From positions 1-64,000 of the forward strand of contig CAYYOV010000008.1 of the NCBI GenBank assembly GCA_964473365.1: DNA of 64,000 nucleotides. The letters are read 5' to 3'. Below are positions 24,635 through 32,878 of the stretch, piece by piece; the first letter of the stretch is position 1, and each line of letters opens with the position of its first letter. The stretch is from 2-02-FULL-55-14 sp964473365. GTDB taxonomy: Bacteria > Bacteroidota > Ignavibacteria > UBA10030. A program made the translations under genes and the position numbers. Under the pieces are notes generated by a model. That model was not told the origin of the DNA. It worked only from the letters and a program-made list of their open reading frames with translations, and did not search any database.

Positions 24635-25684
24635 ATGCTCGTTGTGATGAAAGCCGAAGCGACCCCGGCAGACGTCGAGCGGGTCCAGGAAAAGATCAGG
24701 TCCCTCGGCCTTGTGCCTCACAAGATCCCGGGCGCCGAGCGCGTCGCCATCGGCATCACGGGCAATCGTGGAGGGCTCGACCCCGACCTGTTCCAGTCCA
24801 TGACGGGCGTCCTCGAGGCCGTGCGTGTTTCGAAGCCGTTCAAGTTGGTGAGTCGTGAGGTCAAACCGGACACCTCGGTCATCGCGGTGGGCAGCGAGTC
24901 GATCGGCGGTCCGGAATTGGCGATTATTGCCGGTCCTTGTTCGGTCGAAAGCCGGTCGCAGATCATCGAGACCGCTGAAATGCTTGCCGAGACCGGAGTT
25001 CGGTTCCTTCGTGGTGGCGCGTTCAAACCCCGGACATCTCCGTACGCATTTCAGGGCCTCAAATTGGAGGGGTTGGAATATCTCCGTGAGGCCGCTGATC
25101 GGACTGGAATGAAGGTGGTGACCGAGGTGAAGGATACGGAGACCCTCGGTGATGTGCTCGCGGCGTCTGATGTGCTGCAGGTTGGGGCCCGGAACATGTA
25201 CAACTTTTCGCTTCTCGAGCGGCTTGGGGACGAACGGAAGCCGGTGATGCTCAAGAGGTCATTCGCCGCGACGATCGAGGAATGGCTTATGGCAGCCGAG
25301 TATCTTGCCTCTCGTGGGAATTACCAGGTCATGCTCTGTGAGCGGGGAATCCGAACCTTCGAGCCGTCAACTCGAAACACGCTCGACCTGAATGCTGTGC
25401 CGCTGCTGAAGACCCTCAGCCACTTGCCAGTGCTCGTGGACCCGAGCCATGGCACCGGCCGCTGGGACCTCGTTGCTCCAATGGCGCAGGCGGCCATCGT
25501 CGCAGGTGCAGACGGCCTCATGATCGAAGTGCATCTCGACCCGGCATCGGCATTGTCTGATGGATATCAATCCCTCAGGCCGGAAACCTTCCGCGAACTG
25601 ATGGCGCGATTGCGAGAACTCGCCCGGTTCGTCAGGCGTCGCATAGCGGAGCCGTTGACCCCGGCCAAAACAATCAGTGGATGA
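24635..25684 (+). CDS. aroF: 3-deoxy-7-phosphoheptulonate (DAHP) synthase, type I beta
   Basis: This 349-residue enzyme has an N-terminal ferredoxin-like regulatory domain (about 1-75: MKAEATPADVERVQEKIR) fused to the KDPG/DAHP barrel: AIIAGPCSVES, RGGAFKPRTSPYAFQG, LKRSFAATIEEW, VDPSHGTGRWD and MIEVHLDPASALSDG. It condenses PEP and erythrose 4-phosphate, the first shikimate-pathway step; the N-terminal domain mediates aromatic feedback inhibition in Thermotoga-type relatives. It lies 66 bases after the TPM gene and 1 base before the response regulator. Confidence 0.96.
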   Translation: MLVVMKAEATPADVERVQEKIRSLGLVPHKIPGAERVAIGITGNRGGLDPDLFQSMTGVLEAVRVSKPFKLVSREVKPDTSVIAVGSESIGGPELAIIAGPCSVESRSQIIETAEMLAETGVRFLRGGAFKPRTSPYAFQGLKLEGLEYLREAADRTGMKVVTEVKDTETLGDVLAASDVLQVGARNMYNFSLLERLGDERKPVMLKRSFAATIEEWLMAAEYLASRGNYQVMLCERGIRTFEPSTRNTLDLNAVPLLKTLSHLPVLVDPSHGTGRWDLVAPMAQAAIVAGADGLMIEVHLDPASALSDGYQSLRPETFRELMARLRELARFVRRRIAEPLTPAKTISG

Positions 25685-25685
25685 A

Positions 25686-26363
25686 ATGAGTCAGCCACGC
25701 CCCATCAACGTTCTTCTTGTCGAAGACTCTCCGGAGACTGTCCACCTCGTCGAGTTGGTCCTGTCGCGCTCGGATGTCGCTACGTTCTCAGTGACCTCGG
25801 TAGGCACGGGAGCGGGGGCGATGAAGGCGATCCGTGAACGGCAGGACATCGACCTTGTACTGATGGACTACCATCTACCGGACCAGGATGGGCTTGCGAC
25901 GGCTGCACGGCTATTAGAGCAAGGGTGCTCCGCCGCGATCATCTTTCTCACGGTCCACCGTGACATGCAGTTGGTGCGGGAAGTGATGAAGTTGGGCGTT
26001 CGCGAATTCATCGTGAAGGAAGAGGTCGACGGACACGTCTTTCCGCAAACGCTGGCATCGGTACACGAACGACATGTGCTGGCGCGAGAACTTGAAGAAC
26101 TTGAATTTCGACGCAATCGTCTGGAGGCGATGCAGGAATTGGTGGTCGGCATCACCAAGGAAATCTCCGGACCGCTCGGCACGATGCGCGAGATCGTCCA
26201 AACACTTGAGAGCCGTCCGCTTGACCCGAAGGCGGTGAAGTACCTGGGGCTGATGCGCGAGAATCTCGACCGTATCGAGGGAAAGATGGAAAAGCTGAAG
26301 AATCTGCGCGAGGACAAGACGGTGCAGTACATCAAAGACATCCGTATGATCGACCTGTCGTAA
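25686..26363 (+). CDS. Response regulator with degenerate HisKA-like tail
   Basis: This 225-residue protein has a receiver domain (Asp13, phospho-Asp61 in LVLMDYHLPD, Thr89, Lys111). A coiled segment (HERHVLARELEELEFRRNRLEAMQ) and a helical region VVGITKEISGPLGTMREI follow. The last matches a HisKA H-box except that Lys158 replaces the phospho-His, and no ATPase domain follows. The tail therefore probably serves as a dimerisation or docking module. ATG 25686 is 1 base after aroF; GTG 25677 would overlap it. Output and partner are unknown. Confidence 0.82.
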   Translation: MSQPRPINVLLVEDSPETVHLVELVLSRSDVATFSVTSVGTGAGAMKAIRERQDIDLVLMDYHLPDQDGLATAARLLEQGCSAAIIFLTVHRDMQLVREVMKLGVREFIVKEEVDGHVFPQTLASVHERHVLARELEELEFRRNRLEAMQELVVGITKEISGPLGTMREIVQTLESRPLDPKAVKYLGLMRENLDRIEGKMEKLKNLREDKTVQYIKDIRMIDLS

Positions 26364-26370
26364 TCAGGCC

Positions 26371-26823
26371 ATGAATCTGCTCAAGCCATTCTTGCGTCCC
26401 GCAGACCTGAAGACGGTCGCTGCGGCGGTCAGCGCGGCCGAGTCCCGATCGGGCGGTGAGATCCGGGTAGAAGTGCGACAGCGCCGGTCGCGTGCGGAAC
26501 GGTCGTTGTCGATCGAACAGATCGCCCGGCAGGAATTTGTCGCGCTCGGGATGACTGCAACGCGCGATCGAACGGGCGTGCTGCTGTTTCTGCTCCTCGA
26601 GGACCGCGAGCTGTGCATCCTGGCTGATGACGGCATCCATGGAAAGGTCGCTGACGACACATGGACCCGCATTGCGGCCAACATGACCAACCGATTCGGG
26701 CGGGGCCAATTCACGGACGGCCTGGTCGAAGCCGTGGACGCCGTCGGATCGGTATTGGAACAGCACGTTCCGCGCCGGCCGGGCGACCGGAACGAACTTC
26801 CGAACACTGTGATTCAACGGTAG
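26371..26823 (+). CDS. TPM-domain protein (soluble, no tail)
   Basis: This 150-residue protein has the TPM core: AVSAAESRSGGEIRVEV, LFLLLEDRELCILADDGIH, VADDTWTRIAANMTNRFG and GLVEAVDAVGSVLEQ. It lacks a clear signal peptide and the Gly-rich tail of the first TPM gene. Cytoplasmic TPM proteins of this size often sit in LemA/TPM clusters. It is 7 bases after the response regulator, suggesting one regulon; the function is unknown. Confidence 0.85.
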   Translation: MNLLKPFLRPADLKTVAAAVSAAESRSGGEIRVEVRQRRSRAERSLSIEQIARQEFVALGMTATRDRTGVLLFLLLEDRELCILADDGIHGKVADDTWTRIAANMTNRFGRGQFTDGLVEAVDAVGSVLEQHVPRRPGDRNELPNTVIQR

Positions 26824-26829
26824 ACGCCG

Positions 26830-27681
26830 ATGGCCCTCCATGGCATGATCGCACTGGCACAGACTGACGCACGGCTTGGCGATCTCACATCGAACATCGA
26901 ACGGCATCTCAGCAAAGCCGAAGAAGCCATTCGGCTCGGTGCGGGCCTGGTCGTCTTTCCTGAATTGAGCCTTACCGGGTACACGGTCCGTGACCTGGCC
27001 GGAGAGGTTGCACTTGACCCGTCGACGGATCCTCGACTTGTGCCGCTCCGCGAGCTAAGCCGACGTATCTCCATCATCCTAGGTCTTGTTGAATCCGGGC
27101 CGGATCACGGCATCTACAACTCGGCTGTCTGTTTTGAAGACGGGGCTGTCCGTCACATACATCGGAAGGTGTATCTGCCCACATATGGCATGTTCGAAGA
27201 AGGCCGCTACTTCTCCGCCGGGCGTCGTATCGAAGCATTCGACACAAAGATCGGACGGATCGGCATGCTCGTGTGCGAGGACATCTGGCACGTCTCGATG
27301 CCTTACCTGCTGGCGATGGATGGTGCGGAGCTGCTAGTTTCACTGACAGCGAGCCCGACACGTCTCGGGGGAGAAGGGACGGAACAGGACCAGCGCAGCG
27401 TCAATCACGAACATCATCGTACCTACGCCCGGCTCTTGAGCTTCTACTCGGTCTTCATCAACCGGGTCGGGATCGAGGATGGCGTCTCATTTTGGGGTGG
27501 TTCGGCTGTTATGGACCCTTCCGGTGCGACCGTGGTCGCATCGTCCTCCTCTGACGAAGAGATCCTGACAGTGAAGCTGGATTCGAACGCCGTTCGGCGT
27601 GCCAGGCGGGCATCGCGCCACCTCCTGGACGAACGACCAGAGATCGTGATACAGAACCTCGAGCGGATCCGCCGTCGCTAG
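26830..27681 (+). CDS. Carbon-nitrogen hydrolase (nitrilase superfamily amidase)
   Basis: This 283-residue protein has the catalytic Glu-Lys-Cys triad: Glu45 (FPELSLTGY), Lys113 (HRKVYLPTYGMFEEGRYF) and Cys149 (GMLVCEDIWH). The sequence around YLPTYGMFEEGRYF resembles the glutaminase domain of glutamine-dependent NAD synthetase, but no synthetase domain is attached. It likely hydrolyses an amide; the substrate is unknown. It follows the TPM gene by 6 bases. Confidence 0.9.
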   Translation: MALHGMIALAQTDARLGDLTSNIERHLSKAEEAIRLGAGLVVFPELSLTGYTVRDLAGEVALDPSTDPRLVPLRELSRRISIILGLVESGPDHGIYNSAVCFEDGAVRHIHRKVYLPTYGMFEEGRYFSAGRRIEAFDTKIGRIGMLVCEDIWHVSMPYLLAMDGAELLVSLTASPTRLGGEGTEQDQRSVNHEHHRTYARLLSFYSVFINRVGIEDGVSFWGGSAVMDPSGATVVASSSSDEEILTVKLDSNAVRRARRASRHLLDERPEIVIQNLERIRRR

Positions 27682-27699
27682 CTGTCCCTCCCCGTTTCG

Positions 27700-27756
27700 T
27701 TGATACTCCTTCGCATTTTTGGTACCTTATTTGTTCGCCGCAGATGTTGCAGCGAA
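27700..27756 (+). promoter_or_regulatory. Promoter with leader hairpin before the envelope/ccm gene train
   Basis: -35 TTGATA (27700-27705), 17 bp, -10 TACCTT (27723-27728, preceded by TGG). A hairpin follows: TTCGC-C-GCA, loop GATGT, TGC-A-GCGAA (27734-27756). It probably drives the long gene series that follows. Confidence 0.65.
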
Positions 27757-27771
27757 TGAACCCGACCTCCC

Positions 27772-28326
27772 ATGTTGCCTTTGCCCCGGATGACCCAGGA
27801 AAACGACGGCTGGAGCGACACAGGTTGCCGACCTGGACGCCTTCCCCTGGCCGTGTTGATCGCGCTGATCGGTCTCACCGGGTCCATGCTGGCATCTGAT
27901 CCCGAATCGTCGCTCCGGGAGCGGGCCCTTCAGGTCGGACGACACGTGATCACAACGGCCGGTCACCGGATGCGGTCGCCCGTCAGGCTGGAGGTTGTGA
28001 ATGACTCGGCCGACGTCGTGGTCGGTGGTTTCACGGAGGCGCTGACCGAGGCCGGGTTCACGGCGCAATTGTCAGAGTTGCCAGGCACGATTGGGACGGT
28101 GCTCCTCGTCCGACGTACGGGGGGTACATCCGGCGAATCGGCTGGACTCGAGGTTCGGGTGGAGCACGGGCCGGAACGTTCTGTGGTCTATAGTCGTCTG
28201 TGGTTGTCGGGGACCGAGGGATCCGATGCGGAGGCCGACGGCATTCTGGAACGCGTCCTGGTGCCCGTCACCATCGGAGCAGCAGCGGCCCTCATCGTGT
28301 ATCTGTTCTTTACGGTGAGAAGTTGA
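27772..28326 (+). CDS. Hypothetical bitopic membrane protein
   Basis: This 184-residue protein is not recognised. It has an N-terminal hydrophobic helix (LPLAVLIALIGLTGSML), a central mixed region with two similar alternating beta/alpha stretches, and a C-terminal helix (VLVPVTIGAAAALIVYLFFTV), so most of the chain should face the periplasm. ATG 27790 is an alternative start. Its stop overlaps the TTG start of the CapA-like gene. Confidence 0.65.
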   Translation: MLPLPRMTQENDGWSDTGCRPGRLPLAVLIALIGLTGSMLASDPESSLRERALQVGRHVITTAGHRMRSPVRLEVVNDSADVVVGGFTEALTEAGFTAQLSELPGTIGTVLLVRRTGGTSGESAGLEVRVEHGPERSVVYSRLWLSGTEGSDAEADGILERVLVPVTIGAAAALIVYLFFTVRS

Positions 28327-29354
28327 AGCGCTGGGTCGCCGGGGTTGTTGTCGTTGCACTCATGACCCGACCTGCGCCTGCTCAGCAAGATCCCGGCGTC
28401 GTCGATCTGCTGATGTTTGGCGATGCAAACCTCGGGAGAACAGTCGGACAGCGCATCCTCCGCGGAGATACGCTCTATCCGTTCCGGAAGATGTTGGATG
28501 CATTTCAGGCAGCCGATATCGTCTTCCTGAACCTCGAGAGTCAGCTGACGGACCAGGGAGGCCAGACGGTCCATCCCCGGAATAATCTGATCTTTTGCGG
28601 TCCTCCGTCCGGCGCTGATGCCCTCGCATTGGCAGGTGTCGATGTGGTGTCGACGGCAAATAACCACGCCTTCGACTACGGCCTCCGGGGATTGCGCGAG
28701 ACCATCGAGCATCTCGAGCGCGTCGGGGTCGCCTGGACGGGCACGCGCGCTGATCCTGTCGCTGATATTCCACCGGCGATCGTCGAACGGGACTCGATCA
28801 GGGTCGGGTTTGTGGCGTTTACGGAATTCGTCAACGCATCGGGTCGCTGGGGAGGATACATTGGGCTGTTCGATAGCACTCAGGCGGAGCGAGCGATCCG
28901 CGACCTCCGGCCAATGGTGGACGTGGTCGTGGCCAGTTACCACGGGGGCGGAGAATACGGCCAGCGTTTGAGTAGGACAAGCCGGTCGAACCTTCGTTGG
29001 CTTGCGGAATGCGGGGCCGACATTGTGGTTGGTCATCATCCCCACGTGCCGTACGGCGTGGAGCGCTGGAAGAGAGGGTGGATCGCCTGGTCCCTCGGGA
29101 ATTTCGTTTTCAGCCAGCCGCAGCGGTATTGGACCCAGATCGGGCTTGCGGCTCGTTTTCGTCTCAAGCGGGAGGCAGGTGCTGTTCATGTAGGCGAACC
29201 GACGCTCATTCCGTTGCGGGCGTCACTGCAACCCACCTGGGAGCTCTCAGAGGCAGATCAGGACAGCGTGTGGTATCGGGTCACAACAGGATCATCACTT
29301 TACTTTCGTCGACTTCAGGGAACTATCCATGTCGCAGCTGAACCTTCGCCTTAG
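28323..29354 (+). CDS. CapA/PgsA-like metallophosphatase-fold protein
   Basis: This 343-residue protein has a signal peptide (MKRWVAGVVVVALMTRPAPA with TTG start 28323, overlapping the previous stop) and the CapA calcineurin-like pattern: LMFGDANLGR, VFLNLESQL, STANNHAFDYG, VVVASYHGGGEY, VVGHHPHVPYG and AWSLGNFVFS. Relatives take part in poly-gamma-glutamate capsule synthesis or anchoring. No other pgs genes are near, so the product may be a different envelope polymer. Confidence 0.88.
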   Translation: MKRWVAGVVVVALMTRPAPAQQDPGVVDLLMFGDANLGRTVGQRILRGDTLYPFRKMLDAFQAADIVFLNLESQLTDQGGQTVHPRNNLIFCGPPSGADALALAGVDVVSTANNHAFDYGLRGLRETIEHLERVGVAWTGTRADPVADIPPAIVERDSIRVGFVAFTEFVNASGRWGGYIGLFDSTQAERAIRDLRPMVDVVVASYHGGGEYGQRLSRTSRSNLRWLAECGADIVVGHHPHVPYGVERWKRGWIAWSLGNFVFSQPQRYWTQIGLAARFRLKREAGAVHVGEPTLIPLRASLQPTWELSEADQDSVWYRVTTGSSLYFRRLQGTIHVAAEPSP

Positions 29355-30144
29355 GCAGTTGTCGTTCGTTCTTGTCGCGACCACCATGCTGGTCGGATGC
29401 GCGTCTGAGGAGACCGCGCAACCCCTCAGCGCTGAGCAACGGTATCGGCTTGGCATGGCGTATTTCCAGGAGGAGGATTTCCTGCAGGCGATCGAAGAAT
29501 TCAAGATCGTGACGATCCAGTACGGTGGTACACAGTGGGCCGACGACGCACAATACTATATGGCCGAGTCCCGGTTCCGCAGGGAAGAGTACATTCTGGC
29601 CGCATACGAGTTCGACGTCCTCGTCCGCTCGATGCCTTCGAGCGAATATGTCCGAATGGCCCGATTCCGCAAGGCGAGATGTTACGACCTCTCGTCGCCC
29701 GGTGTTGCTCTCGATCAGGAATACACGGGCAAAGCGATCGACGAGTACCAGAACTTCCTGGAATATCACGCCGCCGATTCGCTCGCACCGATTGCGGACC
29801 GGCGCATCCGGGAGCTGACCGCGAAGCTGGCCGAGAAGGAATTCAACAACGGGATCATTTACCTCCGGATCGGCTACAACAAGGCGGCGACCTACTACTT
29901 TGACCTCGTGCTCGAGAAGTTTCACGATTCGCCGTTCGCTGAGCCGTCCCACGTCCGAAAGGCGGAGGCCTTGATCAATCGGAAGCGATATGACGAAGCG
30001 ATCCTGGAGTTGACGCGATTCCTTGATCGGTATCCCTCGAGCACGCTGAAGGACGAAGCGAACACCCTGCTCACCGCGGCCCGCGAGGGCAAAGCCTCCA
30101 AGCCGGCGACGCCCCCGCCCGATCCAACCCAAGGAGCGTCCTGA
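29329..30144 (+). CDS. bamD: BamD-like outer-membrane assembly lipoprotein
   Basis: This 271-residue lipoprotein has lipobox MLVGC and five TPR-like repeats: QRYRLGMAYFQEEDFLQAIE, WADDAQYYMAESRFRREEY, the inserted YQNFLEYH region, NNGIIYLRIGYNKAATYYF and DEAILELTRFLDRYPSS. The length and repeat order match BamD/ComL of the BAM complex, which inserts beta-barrel proteins. It overlaps the CapA-like gene by 26 bases and ends 1 base before the thioesterase start. Confidence 0.93.
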   Translation: MSQLNLRLRQLSFVLVATTMLVGCASEETAQPLSAEQRYRLGMAYFQEEDFLQAIEEFKIVTIQYGGTQWADDAQYYMAESRFRREEYILAAYEFDVLVRSMPSSEYVRMARFRKARCYDLSSPGVALDQEYTGKAIDEYQNFLEYHAADSLAPIADRRIRELTAKLAEKEFNNGIIYLRIGYNKAATYYFDLVLEKFHDSPFAEPSHVRKAEALINRKRYDEAILELTRFLDRYPSSTLKDEANTLLTAAREGKASKPATPPPDPTQGAS

Positions 30145-30145
30145 C

Positions 30146-30631
30146 ATGGCTCGCACGCCTAACGCCGCAAAACCGGTCCGCTCGTCTCATGTCGAAATGA
30201 CGGAGATGGTCCTGCCGAACGATACGAACCGCCTCGGGAATCTTCTCGGCGGCCGACTGATGCACTGGCTTGATATCGCTGCGGCCATCGCCGCGTGGCG
30301 ACATACCAATCGCATCTGCGTCACGGCGTCGATCGATGAGTTGAACTTCATTCACCCGATCAAGGAAGGGGAGGTCGTGATCCTGAAGGCTTCCGTCAAT
30401 CGGGCATTTCGGACATCGGTCGAGGTCGGTGTGAAGGTGCTCAAGGAAAACCCCTCCACGGGCGAGCGCAAGCACACCAATACCGCCTATCTGACCTTCG
30501 TGGCACTGGACGATGACGGTCGGCCGACATTGGTTCCTCCCATCCGCCCGTCCACGGGAGAGGAACGCCGGCGATATCGCGACGCCGCGCGACGACGTCA
30601 GCTTCGGCTGCTGCATCGAAAACGGGCCTAA
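30146..30631 (+). CDS. Acyl-CoA thioesterase, hot-dog fold
   Basis: This 161-residue hot-dog protein has the YciA/BFIT-type motif LPNDTNRLGNLLGGRLMHW, the central helix DIAAAIAAWRH, and IDELNFIHPIKEGEVV. It should hydrolyse acyl-CoA thioesters in the cytoplasm as a hexamer or dimer. The C-terminal 25 residues are strongly basic (RRRYRDAARRRQLRLLHRKR), unusual for the family. Confidence 0.92.
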   Translation: MARTPNAAKPVRSSHVEMTEMVLPNDTNRLGNLLGGRLMHWLDIAAAIAAWRHTNRICVTASIDELNFIHPIKEGEVVILKASVNRAFRTSVEVGVKVLKENPSTGERKHTNTAYLTFVALDDDGRPTLVPPIRPSTGEERRRYRDAARRRQLRLLHRKRA

Positions 30632-30655
30632 GGCCGCGAACGACCCCGCCATCGG

Positions 30656-32878
30656 ATGCGACGCCCTACGTATGTCCTCCGCAGCCATCGATGGGCAGCG
30701 GTGCTTCTGACGGTCCTGGCCTGGAACATGCAAAGCCAGACGTGGAGCGCTGCCGTCGCTGAGCTCCGTTTGGTGGACCTGCCCGAGGTGGTCGATCGGG
30801 GGACCACTGTGATGCCGTGGAGCGGAGACAGTGCTGCCGTGGTCCTCTGGAACAGCCTGTCAGGACGGCTGGTGTTCGGCGTTTGCGACGCGGACCGGAA
30901 GTCGTGGCACTTCAGACGATATGTGGTCCCGACGACATTCCGAGACGTACGCGTGGCAGACCTCGACGGTGATGCACAGCCCGACCTCCTGTTGATCGAC
31001 CCCTCTGGAAGGTCGATTCGTGTGGCAAGCGGATGGATCGGCACCGACACGATACGCCCAACCTACAGCATTCCCTGCCCCGTCACGCCCTCGCGCGTGA
31101 TCGTCGCCGACCTCACCCTCGACGGATCGCCAGACATCTTGCTCTTCGATGAGAACGACCCCGGCATTCATCTTCTGGTGAATCGTGGCGGCCGTCGATG
31201 GCAGCCAGGGCGAACGATCGCGCCCGACGTGCCCGTCCGTGACGCCGCGGTGGCGTTCCTGAACAATGACGAGATCCCGGATCTCATTGCCTACGATTGG
31301 GTGCGTAGTGAATTCCATACGCTGTACGGCGTTGGGAGCGGCAGATTCCTCGATCAAGGCGTGTTCCGTTGCGCTTCGGCCGTCGACCGGCTCCTCTTCT
31401 CCGTGCCGCGTCTCGACGAGCCGGTACGATTCCTGACCATTGAACTTGCGCGCGGAGACATCACGTATTGGGCTGTGGACGAGGCCGGCGAACTCGCGGA
31501 ACGGGCGCGCGCATCGCTCGGGAGCGTTATCCGGTCGTCCTTCGTGGTGTCCTGGAATCGACGGGGCAGCGCGGAGTTCGGACTATTGCTGACCGGCGGC
31601 CGCTTCGTGAGGGTGGGGGCGTCGGCAGGTGCGAGTCCCTCTCTCGAGATTGTTGACGTCGGCGTGCCCGAGCGTGCGGCATGGGCCTTCTCAATGCCTC
31701 GAGCGACCATGGGCCAGTCGGACATCATGGTGTTGGCACCCGATCAGCTGACGGCCGTGTCGCTGCGCAGCCCGGACGATCCGGCGACCTTTGCTGACAG
31801 TAGCTGGTGGAGCGCAGGTGTCCGGCCAGAAGCAGTGGAAACGGCCGACCTCGACGGAGATGGTCGATCAGAACTGATGGTCGGGAACCGGGGAAGCCGG
31901 CGGATCGACATGCTGTGGAGCGGTAGGCAGCCAGAGCGCCCTGCCGGGATCGAGGTCGCTCTCGACGCAGCCACGATCGGTGCGCGACGATTGTCCTCGT
32001 CTGTGGTTCGATTTGTGACGACGCATCCAGCGTCACGTGCAGTCTCGATCCAGGATCTTGATCGGGGGGACCAATCGATCACGTCGGCGACGCTTCCTGT
32101 CCAGGGAACACCGGAATGGGCGGAGGAGATCGCGGGTGATCCGGCGCCTCTGGTAGTCGTGCACGCGACCTCGCCTGCGGATGTCGGGGTATCGATGTTC
32201 GAGCCGATCCGTCCGGAGACCTACCTGGAGCAGAGCCTTTCGCTGTCAAGCCCGTCGGTCTTGCTGGGTGCGTCGTTGGGCGATGCAGACGGTGATGGCC
32301 GTCCGGACCTGATGATGGTCTACAAGCCGGACGACACGAGCGACGTCGCGGTCGGCATCGCATACGGCGACCAGGAGATGAGTATGCGCCGTCGATCGCT
32401 CCTCCGGGAATTCCCCGTTCGATCGGCGCAGCGTGCGTGGATCTGGAGCGTTCACCTGGACCCCGATACCTTGCTTGATCTGGTGGTGGCGTTTCCCCGC
32501 TCGCACCAAGCCGTGTACGTCCTGCGGGGACAGTCTGACAGCCTCGTCGGTAGCCCGATGCTCATCGATTCTGAGGTCCGGGTACCGTCGCGAAGTTCCA
32601 TGCGCCTGGCGGATCTGGACGGCGATTCTCTCCTCGATCTTGTCGCGTTCGTGCCGGTTCGTGGAGGCGTTGGGTGGTGGAAAGGAGATGGACGAGGCGG
32701 ATTCTCCCCATGGAAGCTGCTCATTTCAGCCGGAGATGTCGCTGGGATCGCTGTTGCTGACGTCACCGGAGACGGGAATACAGATCTTGTCATCACGCGG
32801 CCGTCATGGGGCGCCGTTACGATCTATGACGCCGGATCGGTCCTTCGACGCAATTCATCCCCGATGGTGTCGCCGTGA
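30656..32878 (+). CDS. Secreted FG-GAP/VCBS-repeat protein
   Basis: This 740-residue protein has an N-terminal hydrophobic segment and many FG-GAP-type blades with Asp-rich calcium loops: VADLDGDAQPDLLLID, VADLTLDGSPDILLFD, ETADLDGDGRSELMVG, LGDADGDGRPDLMMVY, LADLDGDSLLDLVAF and VADVTGDGNTDLVIT. These build an integrin-like beta-propeller. No T9SS domain or enzyme motif is present. Likely periplasmic or surface-bound. The next gene, a secreted HExxH protein, starts inside its stop codon (GTGA), suggesting a functional pair. Confidence 0.85.
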   Translation: MRRPTYVLRSHRWAAVLLTVLAWNMQSQTWSAAVAELRLVDLPEVVDRGTTVMPWSGDSAAVVLWNSLSGRLVFGVCDADRKSWHFRRYVVPTTFRDVRVADLDGDAQPDLLLIDPSGRSIRVASGWIGTDTIRPTYSIPCPVTPSRVIVADLTLDGSPDILLFDENDPGIHLLVNRGGRRWQPGRTIAPDVPVRDAAVAFLNNDEIPDLIAYDWVRSEFHTLYGVGSGRFLDQGVFRCASAVDRLLFSVPRLDEPVRFLTIELARGDITYWAVDEAGELAERARASLGSVIRSSFVVSWNRRGSAEFGLLLTGGRFVRVGASAGASPSLEIVDVGVPERAAWAFSMPRATMGQSDIMVLAPDQLTAVSLRSPDDPATFADSSWWSAGVRPEAVETADLDGDGRSELMVGNRGSRRIDMLWSGRQPERPAGIEVALDAATIGARRLSSSVVRFVTTHPASRAVSIQDLDRGDQSITSATLPVQGTPEWAEEIAGDPAPLVVVHATSPADVGVSMFEPIRPETYLEQSLSLSSPSVLLGASLGDADGDGRPDLMMVYKPDDTSDVAVGIAYGDQEMSMRRRSLLREFPVRSAQRAWIWSVHLDPDTLLDLVVAFPRSHQAVYVLRGQSDSLVGSPMLIDSEVRVPSRSSMRLADLDGDSLLDLVAFVPVRGGVGWWKGDGRGGFSPWKLLISAGDVAGIAVADVTGDGNTDLVITRPSWGAVTIYDAGSVLRRNSSPMVSP

